DNA of 64,000 bases, from NCBI GenBank assembly GCA_003993805.1, contig RSEF01000002.1, forward strand, positions 11,585,622 through 11,649,621, written 5' to 3'. Positions 1 through 16,547 of the stretch are shown here, in pieces. The DNA comes from Himantopus leucocephalus. Lineage: Eukaryota > Chordata > Aves > Charadriiformes > Recurvirostridae. Numbering within the stretch: the stretch's first letter is position 1; each line of letters opens with the position of its first letter. The notes under the pieces were generated by a model. It had not been told where the DNA came from and did no database searches. It saw nothing but the letters and a program-made list of their open reading frames with translations. A program made the translations under genes and the position numbers.

Positions 1-3043
<3,043 letters not shown>

Positions 3044-5054
3044 TTAAGTGTTAAATTATAAAATGTCTCAGAAAAAAATACTCTTTTTCAAATGATTTAA
3101 AATAATACACAGTCTAAGTTTTAGGTTGTTTTTAAACCCTCAAAATTTATACAATTTCCTCCTTTACTCCAAATCATCTTTTCTTCCCCCTGAAGTTATC
3201 ACGTACACACTTAGAGGAGTAGTAGCACAGTAATCTTCTACAAAAAAAAATTATCATACCCCAAAACTAACACGTTCACTGCTTGGGCTTGTTTCTGCTA
3301 AACTTCCACATCCATTTGTGTCCCTAAAAAGGCTTCTTTAAATTAATTGAAACTTGCATTTCTGTAATACTTCCTATAGCATACATACTATACAATGAGT
3401 GTGGAGATGTACCAATGAATCTATGTGATGCTTGTGTGTACGACACATTTATAAAAAATGTGAAATTTATGCAAATATGAAAACCCAACAGCTAGAGTTA
3501 TAGTACCAAGTGGTTTTTCTCCTTTTCTTGAGATAACCACAATGCTCACGCTATGATGAACTGCACTAGTGAGAACAAAACATATAAACTGTGTATATAC
3601 ATGAGATTCAGTTGCATAATGTTGACCTTTACCGAGTATAATTTACTTCTAGACCAACACCAAATATTAAAGTGGAGTAAACAACATACAATGATCTCCC
3701 TTCAAATAAAGATGACCTCCCTGTTTTAAGATCACTACACTTCAGAATTTTTTTTAGCAGAATTCCAAGAACATATCTACGAGTCACTGCACATGGAGAA
3801 GTGAGCTGCAATTGCATGCAATCAGCAGATAAGTGAATTGACTTGGAACCAATTGTTTTGTGGACATATTTTTCTAGTTATAGCTTTCCTACAGTTACAG
3901 AGCTAACTGAATTTCTCTCCCTTTTTTGGTCTCTCCAGGTACTCACTCTATCTTTACCTGTCTCCTAGCAGACAAATCTATAATTTGCCTGCTTTAAGAC
4001 AAAGCTGTCAGATATAGTATCTTCTGTTTCTTATTGTTTTGGATGTATAAATGTTTTGTCCAATCCTGCATTCTATCTCAAGCTTTTGCTGAGAACTGGT
4101 TTACCCTAATCTAATTTTTTTTTTCGCTCTAAAGGAAACTAAATGCATATAATCATATAGTAAATTTCTGATTGAGTAGAAGTATTTATTTGTGTAGTAA
4201 ATTACACAATAATCAGAGCAACACAAGACATTTATAAGTTTCTGCCAGGTATCTGAGGCTTATATATAAATGCAGCATGTTTGCAGGATCCTGGGGTTTT
4301 TTTTAGGGTAAAAACTCTTAGAGGGAGATGCTTCCACTTACTATATTTTACAATGTCTACCACAATATAGTCCAAGTCTGGTTGGTTTGTGCACGCTACC
4401 ACTGCATAAGAAGTAAGTAATAATAAATGAAATTAATAGAGAAAGAACAAAATCCTGTGCAAGTCTGTGATCCAAGCTAATACATATGAATCTTATGTGG
4501 GCTAGCAAAAAGGATCAAGGGCCAAGCAACGACTCAGGAGCCAGGCACATTGGTTCAGTTCTGTATCACACTGGTGGGATGCTCATCTGCCCAACCTGAT
4601 CCCCCTCTGTTTCTGTAGAAACCAAAACTCAACATGAGAACCTGTTCAAGTGATACTAAACACTACCATGAGTTTTCCAAGTTCTCAAAATTCCAAGGAG
4701 GGCTTAAACAGGCAGAGACTCAAAAACATTACTTCACTTTCAAACAGAGTGCCAGTGAACACCATCAGTATGCTGAGGCATAAAGTGTTGAAGCTTTAAC
4801 TCATTTGTTTATATACTCACATTACATGTATTTCATGTGTGTGCGCACATATAGACATATTTATGCAAACACAACTAGCTTTTTAAAATGCAAATTATCT
4901 TTGTCAACAATTGCTAACTTCACTGGTTTTTCAGCAAATTTCCATTTTAACTCTGTACTAATAACCTCCCCATCAGAGCCACAGCATTCATAGCTTCTGC
5001 GATTTCTTCAAGTCTCAAGGTCTCAAAATACATAACATAGGTGCTATCATTCTT

Positions 5055-5165
5055 CCCATTTTACTGATAGAACAAATCAGGCACTGATCAAGGAAGTGAC
5101 TTCCCTACAGTGGTACAGTAGGCTGCTACAGGTCTGAGAACAGAAATCAAGTAGTAACCCAGTGC
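5055..5165 (-). repeat. MIR/L2-type SINE relic
   Basis: The order CCCATTTTAC-TGATAG, then CAGGCACTGATCAAGGAAGT, then GACTTCC and TGGTACAG follows the reverse complement of the MIR core (CCCATTTTACAGATGAGG..., GAGGTTAAGTGACTTGCCC). The copy is strongly diverged, as expected for an ancient amniote element. Confidence 0.5.
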
Positions 5166-8100
5166 CATAATCTTCAGTGCATCCTGCTGAAGAAACCATG
5201 TATTTTGCATTGCATCATCCATAGTTGCAGAAACACAGTCCAAGAAAACTCTTGAATGTAAGCTATGTGTTTTGTGATTACTTCTCACTCACATCTCTGA
5301 ATGGAAGAGACATATAATACAAACTAAAAAGCTTTAAACCAACTCTAATCAGCTAAGAGGTTTAATTTGCCTATTTCAACTGTGGCAGGGTGTGCACTAG
5401 GAAAAAGAAGCACAACACTCAGAATCTCCCATTTCTCAAATCCAATCATCTCTGTTCTCAACCAGGGTGAAAGTACTGCCACCAACTAAACCATCTCCTC
5501 ATATTCTCCAGCTGTAAACTGGGAGTAATAAATCCTCAGTGGCTTTCTGAAGAATACTTTAGTCAATGTTCAGACTGTGCAGTCTGGAGATCCACAAGGG
5601 CTATGTTTTCCATGTTTAAAGTAAAAAGCTATCAGCTTTCACAGGAAAGCACACACATGTAGAGAGAATGTTTTTAGTTCAAAGAGTAGAATTGCTGTTA
5701 GAGAAGTGCCCCCTCCCCCTGAATTTTTACTTATATTAAAACCTGTGAGGTGTACGTGGCTAGATATTCACAAAGACTATAAAACACCACTGGCAGGGTC
5801 TGGATGAAATCCTATCTTGTTTCTTTTCAGCCAGAAGGATGGCAGCTAAACTAAGAAGCTATTAAGGCACAGGATTTGAACCAGAAAAGAGAGTTAAAGT
5901 TCTTTAATAATGAAATGTGAAAAATTGCCACAATATGTGAAAGATGCTGGAAACACAAAATAAGTTAAACTCCAGACTAGAGACAGAAAGCATGATGTTT
6001 GGAGTCCTAACTACCACATCAGACTCATTACTGGATCAGAGAAAAACAATATTGAAATGTCTTTGTGCAAAAGTGACACTACTAATCCAGTGAGCGCAAG
6101 TCTTTTCCTGGCACTGCGTCCACTGAAGCATCTGGCACCAAGAAGTTAAAAAACAACTAAGAGACATAAAGCAATCCCTGATTGCTGTTTTCAACACAAG
6201 CTGATTAGCCTTACCTTAGAGACAGGGAGTTGAAGCAATACTGGTTTGTTATGCTCTTGCCCAGTCCTTCATATCAACAGATTGGGAAGTGTAATGCAAT
6301 CCCTATACTGCTATTATGTAGCCAGCCATGAGAAGTAAAGCAAATACGCTTTCAGATGGGTGAGAATAAGGCATGGAGACAAAGTAAAATCCCCTAAATC
6401 AGCAACCAGCCCTAATCAGATATGGGGCTGAAACAACCATTTCAAAATACAATTTAACTGTGCTAATCCCTACTATATAAAATGAGGGTCTGTCTGATGA
6501 AAAGAAGAGGTTTGGCCTGATAATCTGCATGTTAAATTCCAAATCTCACCAAATGACACTGCCTGTCTGCAGGACACAGGAGCAAACTGAACTGCTGCTC
6601 AGTATTACAGTATTTATAGGTCAGTATTTTCTCCATTTATAAACTAGCAGCATAAACCTCCTTGACATTAGCACAGAAGAATCAAGCAAATCTAGCAAAA
6701 TTACAGTTTTTATAATCAAATTCTAAGAGCCTACTAAAGCATGTTTTCAATTATTGCAACACCGCTTGGAAAGCAAAGGGTAAGAACCTTTTGCATGTAG
6801 ACTGTTCATTACCACCCTTGAACAAACCTCAGCATTGTCGTACCATCAAATGCATACGTAAAGGGCTGACCTTCAGAAACAAGATACCACCAACAGAATC
6901 AGGTAAGTGCACATGTGTACACAGCTAATATATGTTCACACCTGTCTGACAGCAAAAGAGAAAATTCAGAGGACAACAACAGAAGATAATCATCAATAGA
7001 TTTGTAGATTGTATGTGTGTGTGCATGCTCATCTGTATTTAGTACACAAAATACCAACCAGAAAAAAAGTGAAAACAGTAATTTTAAACCTATATGGCAC
7101 TGCAGATAAACAGTACTCAGGTCTTTTCTAATTTAGCAGCAATAAAATATCATATTCTTCTGTTTATACACCTTATTCTTGTTACCTATCCTAAAACTTT
7201 GACCATCTCTCAGACACCACAGGGACAGCCCAAAGGGTCACCACAGCTGAAGGTGAGGACTCCAGCAGTTCTCACAGGCCTCATGGCATCCAGGAGCCAC
7301 ACAGCCATCTGCTGCACATCCCACCTGAGCCGCCTTGCAATGACAGGGGAGGAATGATATGCAGGGAAACGTGGTACGTGCCCTTTCAAAGTCTCTCTCT
7401 TTCACAACAACAAACTGCAGAAACTCCTATAACTCATGCCACTACTAAGTGACAACTGGATCTTGCCACCTCCCTTTGCTAAACAAAAGTGGACCACAGG
7501 AGTACACCTCTAAACTGCTTGCCTTCCCAATATACAGGAGACTTTATAGAAGCATCAAAGTCTGTCAGCATATGAGCAATTCACACCAAAATCTTCAAAA
7601 AAATCTTCCCAACTAGCCAGTGTTCAGCATGTCTTTCTATTCAAAACCTACATCTAATACATGTGCTTCATAACATACCTTAAAACTCAAGAAAAAGGCT
7701 TGTTTTGATCCAAGGGGTGTGGAGGAAGCAGATTCTAAAGCTGCGATCACCATGGGAGCAAAACAGATACAAAAGTAGCTGGCACTTGCAGGGGATCAGA
7801 TGGTGAACTTTTCGCCTACAGCTGTCACACAGCTCACAACTCTTTTGCTTGGTGCTGTGCAAGACACAACATGAAGCCAAACCCTGTCCTAAAGAGCTTA
7901 ATATATATGGCCACAAAATAACGCACATAAATAGCTAACTATGCCCCCAAAGAGTCCTCTTGAAGGCAACTGATCAGGTCTACTGAGATGCAGTGAATGG
8001 TTTACATAGGCACAGATGTGTTGTGGCCTGAAAAGCAAAGCTGGCCAAGTAAGGAAGGAAGCAAGGTTACTTAAGGTGGAAAGCTAACATAGATATTAAA

Positions 8101-8811
8101 AAAAAATAATAAAAATCTCAGTTTTCTGGACTCATAAAGAATTGCATTTTCAGCCACGTGAACTCATCAAAAGGAAAGTACTGAAAAAATGCTACAGCAA
8201 GGACCTCTGTAAAAGACAACAGTAAAATACATATAGGAAATAGCTGCCTTTTATAAAATACAACAGAGTGACAAGTGTAGGCAGATGCTAATTTTAGTGG
8301 CAAACACTGTAGTCTTGGTCTGATCAATTATCTCTGTCTATGCTGGATGCCTCTGCCCTCCACGATATGAAGGGAAGTAGCAGACTGCTGGCAGCAGCAG
8401 ACTATCTGCTAAGCAACTCATCCAGGCAGAAACAGAGGTCTTAAGATTTCCTTGTTCACACAGCCCATCTCACAATTGACGTCTGATAAAATACAGCAGA
8501 TCACACTAAAATCAACTGAAAGACTGCAATTAATTTTCAGTGTTACCTACAGGTATATAAAAATGTCCCAGATTCAGAGACAGACCTTAAGGAATAATAT
8601 ATAAAACAGAAAGAAAGCAGCCAAAAATCTATTCTGAGTTTTATATTATGTTCCTACCTCTGGTGAGAAACGATGCCTTTTGCTTTAGATTTGGGGTATA
8701 ACAGCAGTTTTATAGAAGGCCCAAGCACTTCTTTTAAGACTTTTTTTAATTTGCAAAGAATACGTCACTTGATCATAATAAAAGTAAAAATGGAAGACAC
8801 AGCTATGATTA

Positions 8812-8835
<24 letters not shown>
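8812..8835. repeat. T24 homopolymer
   Basis: A run of 24 T inside the ZMYND11 intron. On the minus strand it is an A run and could be the tail of a retroposed copy, but the flanking sequence shows no recognisable element. Confidence 0.9.
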
Positions 8836-8843
<8 letters not shown>

Positions 8844-11800
8844 AGCTACATAGCATATGAACTTAAAATACCAGGCTCAAATCTCAGGAATCCACCAGCT
8901 ATCTTTGTGGAGAGCCAGGTGAAGATTAGTGCTCACAGTGGTATCTCAAGGTCTCAATTCATAAGTGTAGGCCGTCTGCTCCCACCAGATGTAGCGCTGT
9001 GGTACGAATCAACTTTCATGAAACACAGGCTAAACATTATGGGTATTTCTATTTCAAAACAATATGTTTGAAATATATATTCCCTGCTTGCCAGAAACTG
9101 AGAGCTGGTCTAAAAGCTGAAGACAATACAGACACAGAGAAAGCAGAACTGTTTACAGTGTGTTTGTAGCAGCATACTTTGCTTTTCTAAGGTACTTTTT
9201 GATATGCTTACAGTTTCTGAAGTTTCAATTCTGGATTAAATTCATTATGAAAAGACAACCAAAACGTAACATTCTTCCTCTGTATTTACACTTCATAGAG
9301 AGATGCATGCAGGCTGCATTTGATTTCCATTGCACCCCATGTACTAACAGCACACTGCATAGACCACACAGGCATTGACGGAGCTGTTGCCAGTGCAATG
9401 AAACACTGATTATATATGATCTACATTTTGTGCAGTCCAAAGTTCCAAGTGTGGGACACAGAGAAACTGAATTACAGAGAAATTATGAATATTCTTTTCC
9501 CTCAGACATCGGTATCTACAATATTCATTTTGAAGAGACATGCACTATCTAAATAGGAAAGATTTTAAAATTTGTTTCATCTCTCCTTCATAGTCTAGAA
9601 ATACAGCATTTGCATGAATATTGAATCTAGTTTTGTGTAGTGTTTTATAAAACAAAAAGAACGCGTAAACTTGATAGTGAAATAGTGAGATTCAGCAGCT
9701 CAATGAAACTAAGATCTGCCTGATGTTTCTTCTGCTGCTGCTAAAACAAAGCTAAGGAGTAATCTTGTTTGTGCATGAGTTAGATACCCCAGGCACCATG
9801 CATTTTCTTATAATGTTAATCACCTGGGTCATTTCTGTCAAAACCAGGTAATTTTAACTCAGGTAATTCCTTATTTCAGTAATTTAAATTCTCACTCATG
9901 CAACTTCACTATACTCTTCAGATAGTGTAACAATACGACCATGAAAAGTAAGCAATTAAGGTACTGAGCTATTCAATTCTTATCTGCAAAAATCTCCCTT
10001 TCAGAACTACTACCACCTTCTTAAGGAGGAACTTACCTAAAAAAGGGCTCTACTCCCATGTTTCAAACCTAAAAAGTTCCATGTGATACTGCTGGTAATG
10101 TACACGTATGTGGACTGAGCGCTACTGGCAAACAGGAGCACTAATCATTCAGTGGCATTCCATGCATATGTGAAAACGCTCGTGTATACACAGAGCCACT
10201 GTTCCATGCAGCACTTTTCTGTGGATGGTTGATGTACTGAAGAGACAAGTAATACATGACTCAGAATATAACATCCTGGCCAATACCTTGCAAATGAAAC
10301 ATTTAGTCAGCTCATATTCAGTGTCTTAATTCAAAACGTGCTTAAAAAATATACATTCAAGTGCTTTCATGATTCAGTTTTTCAGAGTTTTCCATCTAAT
10401 TCAATTTCCATTCTTATATGGGTTAAAAATAACAAAAACTTTTTTTTTTTTTGGTGAGATTAGTTTTAACTTGGCTGAGTTTCAAAATCACCACATTGTC
10501 ACAAAAATGATCACCTAATTACCACCTAGGGAACAGCACAATGGTTGGAAAAGCCATCAGGGCAGGGCTGCTGCTTTTGGTGATGATATTGTTTATATGA
10601 ATGGGAATATGAGACTGCAGCCTAAAATAGATGGTATGAGTAGTGCTTTGGAGATCATTCTCTCTCCACTGGTTACAGAAAAAGCCTTGATGAGCACTTC
10701 AGGCCAGGTAACAACCTGTTAAACGGCCATGTCACTCTCACTTTTATCTTCTGATAGAAAGCCACCTTTTTTTACAGCTGTCATGGTTTGGGAAACCAAA
10801 CATAAGACAGAAGTTTCACTTTCAAATATTATAAAGAAGTTATGATTCAAGCAGAAATCAATACTGGTTGTGAAATAACAAGTAAATCAGTTTGCTTTTA
10901 GTAATTAGAAATAAAGATAGCCTGTTCTGTATTTTTCTGTGTAAACTTCCGCAACTTACAAAAATATTAATAGAAATATGAGAATATTCATTAAAATGAA
11001 AATGCGGATAGGGATTTTCAAGTCAGTTACACTTCCACCACCTTCCTTCTCAATATTTATACTGGTGTTCATAGTTTGCATGTGTTATCTATGAAAAGTA
11101 TTAAATATTGGATATTACAATTTTTATAGTAACAAACAGTAAGAAGAGTTTAAATGAGTTGGCACTCATTAGCAAACATCAAACAAGGAGTATGGCTGTT
11201 GTTAATAACCATTAGTTTGTGCTGTTAGTATGAATCATTTTATGTATCAGTCATACTCATGTTCAGCCCAGAGATAACTTCACCTACTGAATCAATGAAG
11301 AACATTGACCTTTAAGATAAGAAAACTGCCTCACTAACAATACCACATAAGATCATTCTTAAGAGAATTATTAGATAAGGAAAACTGATCAAGCGAAATT
11401 CGTTAGAACATCTGAGCAGAATGAACTGTAGGAGCTAGGTATGTATGCGCTAAGATTTTGATCAAAGCAAATAAACCAAAAGTTTCGCCTCACCTCAAGC
11501 TCTAGTCCTCAACAAAGCCTTTTATGCTAAACCCCTACAGGCATAATGGTTGCACAGCTGGCTACCGCATCCTTTCCACTCCACGCAATCAGCATAAAGC
11601 AGGAAAAGAAGGTGGCAAGGCTGGAGGAATCTCTATCAGTCCCATGGTGAAGAGTTTTCTACACTAGGCACTGAACTAGTCTCACGACAGCCAGCACTGA
11701 GAAGCAGACCAAGAAATTCAGATAGCAATGTTCTTTATCACGTGGCGGGACAGTGGCTCAGTACCAAGTCGAAGGAACAATTATCCCTAACAAATCACAA

Positions 11801-14104
11801 ACAACACTGCTTAATATATCTATTCATGTATTCCTTTAATCAGTTTAATTAATGTGTTTAAATAGAATCGTTACACAAATTGAAGAAATTATCAAGGAAA
11901 GAACTCAATGGGAAAAAGAATAATTATTAATATGCATTATAAACTCAAGATGACACTTTAAGGAAATCTACCAACTCAGAAATTTTTATTCTACTACTAC
12001 TCAGAGCAAATGCAGCTAGGTTCTTTATAGCCTTTTTCCAAGAATAGTTTACATTTTTTTTCCTGTCGTACCTGCTTCCACCCTCCTTAGTCAGAAATGC
12101 CTAAAAGCAGCTCTTAAAATGGACCATTAATACCAGCAATATTAAAGTTACATAATATCCAAACCAGAAAATCATTATGAACTCACAAACAAAATTAAGA
12201 TTAAACACCATATAAAGAAAGACAGAAAAGCTTTATGACAAATGTAGCTATCTACAGGTAACACAAGTGAAATTTAATGAACATATGCCATTGTGAACAT
12301 TCCTTGTGCACTCAACAACAATCCATCATTCTTTCTTAAGGGTCTTTATAAAAGTGAGTGTTTAGCTTAGTTCCTCACTTTTCTTCAACATTTTTTTGAA
12401 TATGGAAGTTAAAAATCCTTACTGGCTTGCTGAATATTACCTCACTGGTCAGTCTCGTACAAGTTTACAGGCAAAACTGTGTTTCGGTTATGATGCAAAA
12501 GCTGGTGAGCTTCCCTGTACTTTCCTGCACATCTGCAGTTTTCAGTGTTCTTTTTATTACTTTATAGCATATATCTGAACTTTTGAAAATGTCTGAAAAT
12601 TTCAATCTGAATACACCATTTAACTTCACCGCAAAGCCATCAGTATAAAAAATCAATGTATCAAACAAGTCCAACATTTTGGTGTCCATCATATTTCTAT
12701 GCGATGTTTTGCTATGCTTGTAACTGATAGTTATGTACACATAATGAAGAGGGTCTTGTGTATCACCAAAATAGTACTTTTACTAAAATTTTTGTTATTA
12801 GGGAGTCAAATGATCAGTTTTAGATTGCTTTTTGTTTTATTAATATAATGATTTTTAATGAATTGATCAAAGAATTGCTGAAAAAGCACAGAAGACATTT
12901 TTTTTTTTTCCATGAGTAAGCATTTACAAGCTTTAAAACTCAAGACTTAGTTCATCTTCATTTAACATAAAAATAGTGTTATGAAAACAGAAAAAAACAT
13001 TGGTTTGGCGCTAAAAGAAGCAACTGAAGTTTATCATGGGAAAGAGAGAAGGAAAGTAAAAGAAATGGAAAAGTAGATTGACTTAGTGGACTCAGACAGA
13101 AAGAAGTACCTTATCCTTGACTGTAACAGAAAACACATAAAGAGGTATTTAAAACTCAGAGTTTTCTACCCTATTATCACCTGGTGATGTGTTTCTGAGT
13201 TTGTCTTCTGCAATGCATATAACTATAATTAAGCCAACCCAATACAAACTGAATTCGGCTTTCTCAGAGGTGAACACTCAGTAGACAGGCTGCCTCTCGA
13301 AGCAGCCTGCTGAGGAAGTAGTATCATGCTGCTTATTGTAGGACCTTGTACTGCACACTTTTGCTTACCCTCGCACAATTACTAAATGCATGGCATGGAG
13401 AGAAACTTCACTGTACTTTCTTCCTCATCCTCTTCCAATCAGTAAAATGTGAGCTTTCTTGAGCACCTCCTTCAATATTGACCTTTTCCACCACAGTACC
13501 ACTGACCAGGGTTTGATTAACGTGTACCAGATTCTGAAGAGATGCTTTTAATAATACTATTTGCTTCACATGGTCACATTTGAAACATACATGAGGATGA
13601 TGTAAAGATATGGAAAAGGAGCCAGTAACACTGGTTAAAAGCGAACTCAAGCAACCACTGCATTCTTCTGTGTAACAGGAGGATGTTTCACTTCCAACAA
13701 TCCTTTTCAGATAAGCCTACTCTCTGATAACAAAAAGACAGGTATTTTAGGGAATGGCTTGACAAAGGAGAAGCAACAAACAGAGCAGAAAAACATTTCT
13801 AAGCTTTCATTTCATTCAAAGAAATACCAGGTGCTACAATACTTCTGCTCATGTAAAGTTAAACAACAGGATTATCTAGTTATAAATCCAGAGTCATCTG
13901 CTCTCCCAATCATTCTTACAGCTTACTATTTTTGTTTATGCATGACTATTTAGTTGCAACATGCAAAATACTAGGAAGATTTAAATTTTCATCAAAGGTG
14001 CTATAAATAGTGACAGATTTTTTCTAACAAGTTTCCGAGCTTCAAATAAGCAATACTGTACGAATCTTGTTTTTTCTTTTTTTTTCTTGCCACTGCATTG
14101 CATA

Positions 14105-14208
14105 TTCTTATTTATAGATATGTGTGATTATTCCCTACCCGTTCAAATTGCTCATTTTCTTATTTATACTCTCTTGTGATTATTCTCTACCTGTTCAAAT
14201 TGCTCATT
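14105..14208. repeat. 52-bp tandem duplication, two copies
   Basis: Copy 1 (14105-14156) and copy 2 (14157-14208) are directly adjacent and aligned without gaps. Both begin TTCTTATTTATA and end GTTCAAATTGCTCATT. They match at 44 of 52 positions, with most differences in a 6-base cluster near position 13-18 of the unit. This is a simple intronic tandem duplication with no coding content. Confidence 0.95.
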
Positions 14209-16209
14209 CTCATCTTTGCTTTAATCAGTGCTTCTAGAAATTGTCTTCTGTTAAAGCAGACGGCCTAAAAAGAGAATCGCAGAACAACTAAGTCCAAAAA
14301 AAAAAAACCAAACCTGATTTATGGATGGGAGAGGCCCTTCACTTTAACTATTCTCAGACACTGACTGGAGACATTTCATAAGAGTGATATTTGGAGAAGA
14401 AAGCCCCCTCCTAGAACTAGATGTCAAACTGAGAGGGGCACATACTCAATCTACAACTGCTAGCGACCCCACCTTAACTGTGGGAGCAGAAAATCTCATC
14501 ATTTTACAGTAATCTTTCATACTGAGTAATTCTTTTCTGGCATGCTATCCCATCAACGCTGATTAATGTCAGTCCACACAAAGCTAACAAGGGACAGACA
14601 GAGTCTACTCCATATAGGATTGGGATCTGCTCATCTCTCTTAGATGTTCCGTCTTAGCTGCACTTACATTAAATTAGAACATAACAAAAATGAGTCCACA
14701 GAACAAATACAGGAAAAATGTTATTTAGGGACCTAGTACTGGACCATTCCATTTGAAAGTCAATTAAAAAAGATGAGAGTCTTTTTACCTACTTACCCAA
14801 AAAAAAGACATTTTCTTGTATTGCCAATGCTGTATAACAGCTTCCTGACTGATGGAACTGAAGTTTCACTCTATTTGAAAATAACACAAATTCTCCAATT
14901 ATAGCATATCAGTTTTATCCTAGCTAATGGTCTTTCCATCAGCTTCAGCCCCGCAAAAGTTGGGATACCTCTACCCTGTGGACTATGGTCACTCTTGGCT
15001 TCATTCCCAAAGTAACTCATTCTCAGGCTCCATTCCGGAGAAAGCCAACTTGTTCCTCCTGGGAAAAAGGCAAAGCATGGCCAAGAGGTTAGTTTGCTCC
15101 TGAGAGAGAACATGGATGTAAACCATGCCAAGATTGGCTCCTACTGCCAAGGGCACTCCAACACTGTTCCAGCATGCTATGTGTCCTCAGATGCCTTCAC
15201 ATCATGCCCAGTGGCAAACAATCATGCCCCTAGCTTCAAGTTTCAAGAATAGCATTGCTGTGGGCTGTATTATTTTTGGCACTTAGAACTGAGGAACCAC
15301 ACACACATATAAAACAACCAAAGAATACGTCAGGGCCAAAGAAACGCTACATGAGCCAAAGGCAATGCGGTGTGGCCACAGCATATCTGCTCCACATGGT
15401 GCCATGGCATTCCCTGTCACAGTACACAAAGACAGTATAGACACGGCTTTCATAAGAGACAGGGAGAGAAGCCAATCAACTAAATAAATCATGAAACACA
15501 TCAAAGGGAGGGAGAAAAAAATACGAGGAAGGAAGTATGGAAGCAAAGAATTATGTTTTGATTCTTCACATTAGTCTTCATGGAATAGTTTAAAAACTCG
15601 AATAATTATCTGTTTACAATGACAAAATCTCTAAAGTGGACAATAATAGTTCTAGAACACCGTATTTGCCAATTGAGTATTTTAATAACATTAACTTAGT
15701 AGATAATGAACTCTGAACTAATCATAAAGATCATGAAATGTTCATAAATTGCTACTGAGGAAACCCAATAGCTTGTGAGAGAAAGGGTAAATATTTAATT
15801 AATAGTTAATTAAATCTTAGGAGTCCAATTACCTACAAGGGAATTATAAAGAAAACCCTATAAAGAAACTGGAAGATTGGAGTAGCCAAAGAAAGAAAAC
15901 TTTAAAAACATGTCTTTACAGAAATACTTACCAATCTGCTATGAAACTGAAAGTCAATAATTTATCCCACTCATTTAAATATGCATGCCTTTTTTCCAGT
16001 GTATTTTAAGGCATTTTATTCCATAGAATCAATTTTTGAGGTTACCCCAAATCCAAAACAGATGGAAGATAATGAGGAAAAAACAGAAAGTCAAAGCATA
16101 ATTATAATTTTTAACACACTTTTAGGGATGAACAATTTGTCAAGCTGCGCTCTGACAGAGAATTCACAAGACATGGGAAGCCATTTCTCTGCTAGTGTTT
16201 ACAGCATAA

Positions 16210-16547
16210 CTAACACTTCCAGTACTTAAAGGGGGCCTACAGGTAAGATGGAGAGGGACTCTTTATCAGGGAGTGTAGCAATAGCACAAGAGGTAACGGT
16301 TTTAAACTGAAAGAGGAGATTTAGATTAGATATTAGGAAGAAATTCTTTACTGTGAGGGGTGGTGAGACACTGGAACAGGTTGCCCAGAGAAGCTGTGGA
16401 TGCCCCATCCCTGGAAGTGTTCAAGGCCAGGTTGGGCTTTGAGTAACCTGGTCTAGTAGAAGGTGTCCCTGCCTGTAGCAGGGGGATGAAATGAGATGAT
16501 CTTTAAGGTCCTTTCCAACCCAAACCATTCTATGATTCTATGATTCT
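16210..16547 (+). mobile_element. CR1 LINE, 5'-truncated 3' end
   Basis: This segment matches the 3' terminal part of avian CR1 retrotransposons in order: a TCCAGTACTTAAAGGGGGCC block, then TTTAGATTAGATATTAGGAA, then CTGGAACAGGTTGCCCAGAG, then GATGATCTTTAAGGTCC, and finally TTCCAACCCAAACC followed by tandem ATTCTATG units. It has no poly-A tail, as expected for CR1, which ends in short tandem octamers. Only about 340 bp remain, so the element is severely 5' truncated and carries no complete reverse transcriptase. It lies antisense to ZMYND11 within its second-coding-exon intron. The left boundary is approximate (within about 15 bp). Confidence 0.95.

Noticed and set aside
5500..5535. CAGCTGTAAACTGGGAGTAA resembling the MIR tail
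   Set aside because: The match is too short and the upstream sequence does not follow the MIR core.
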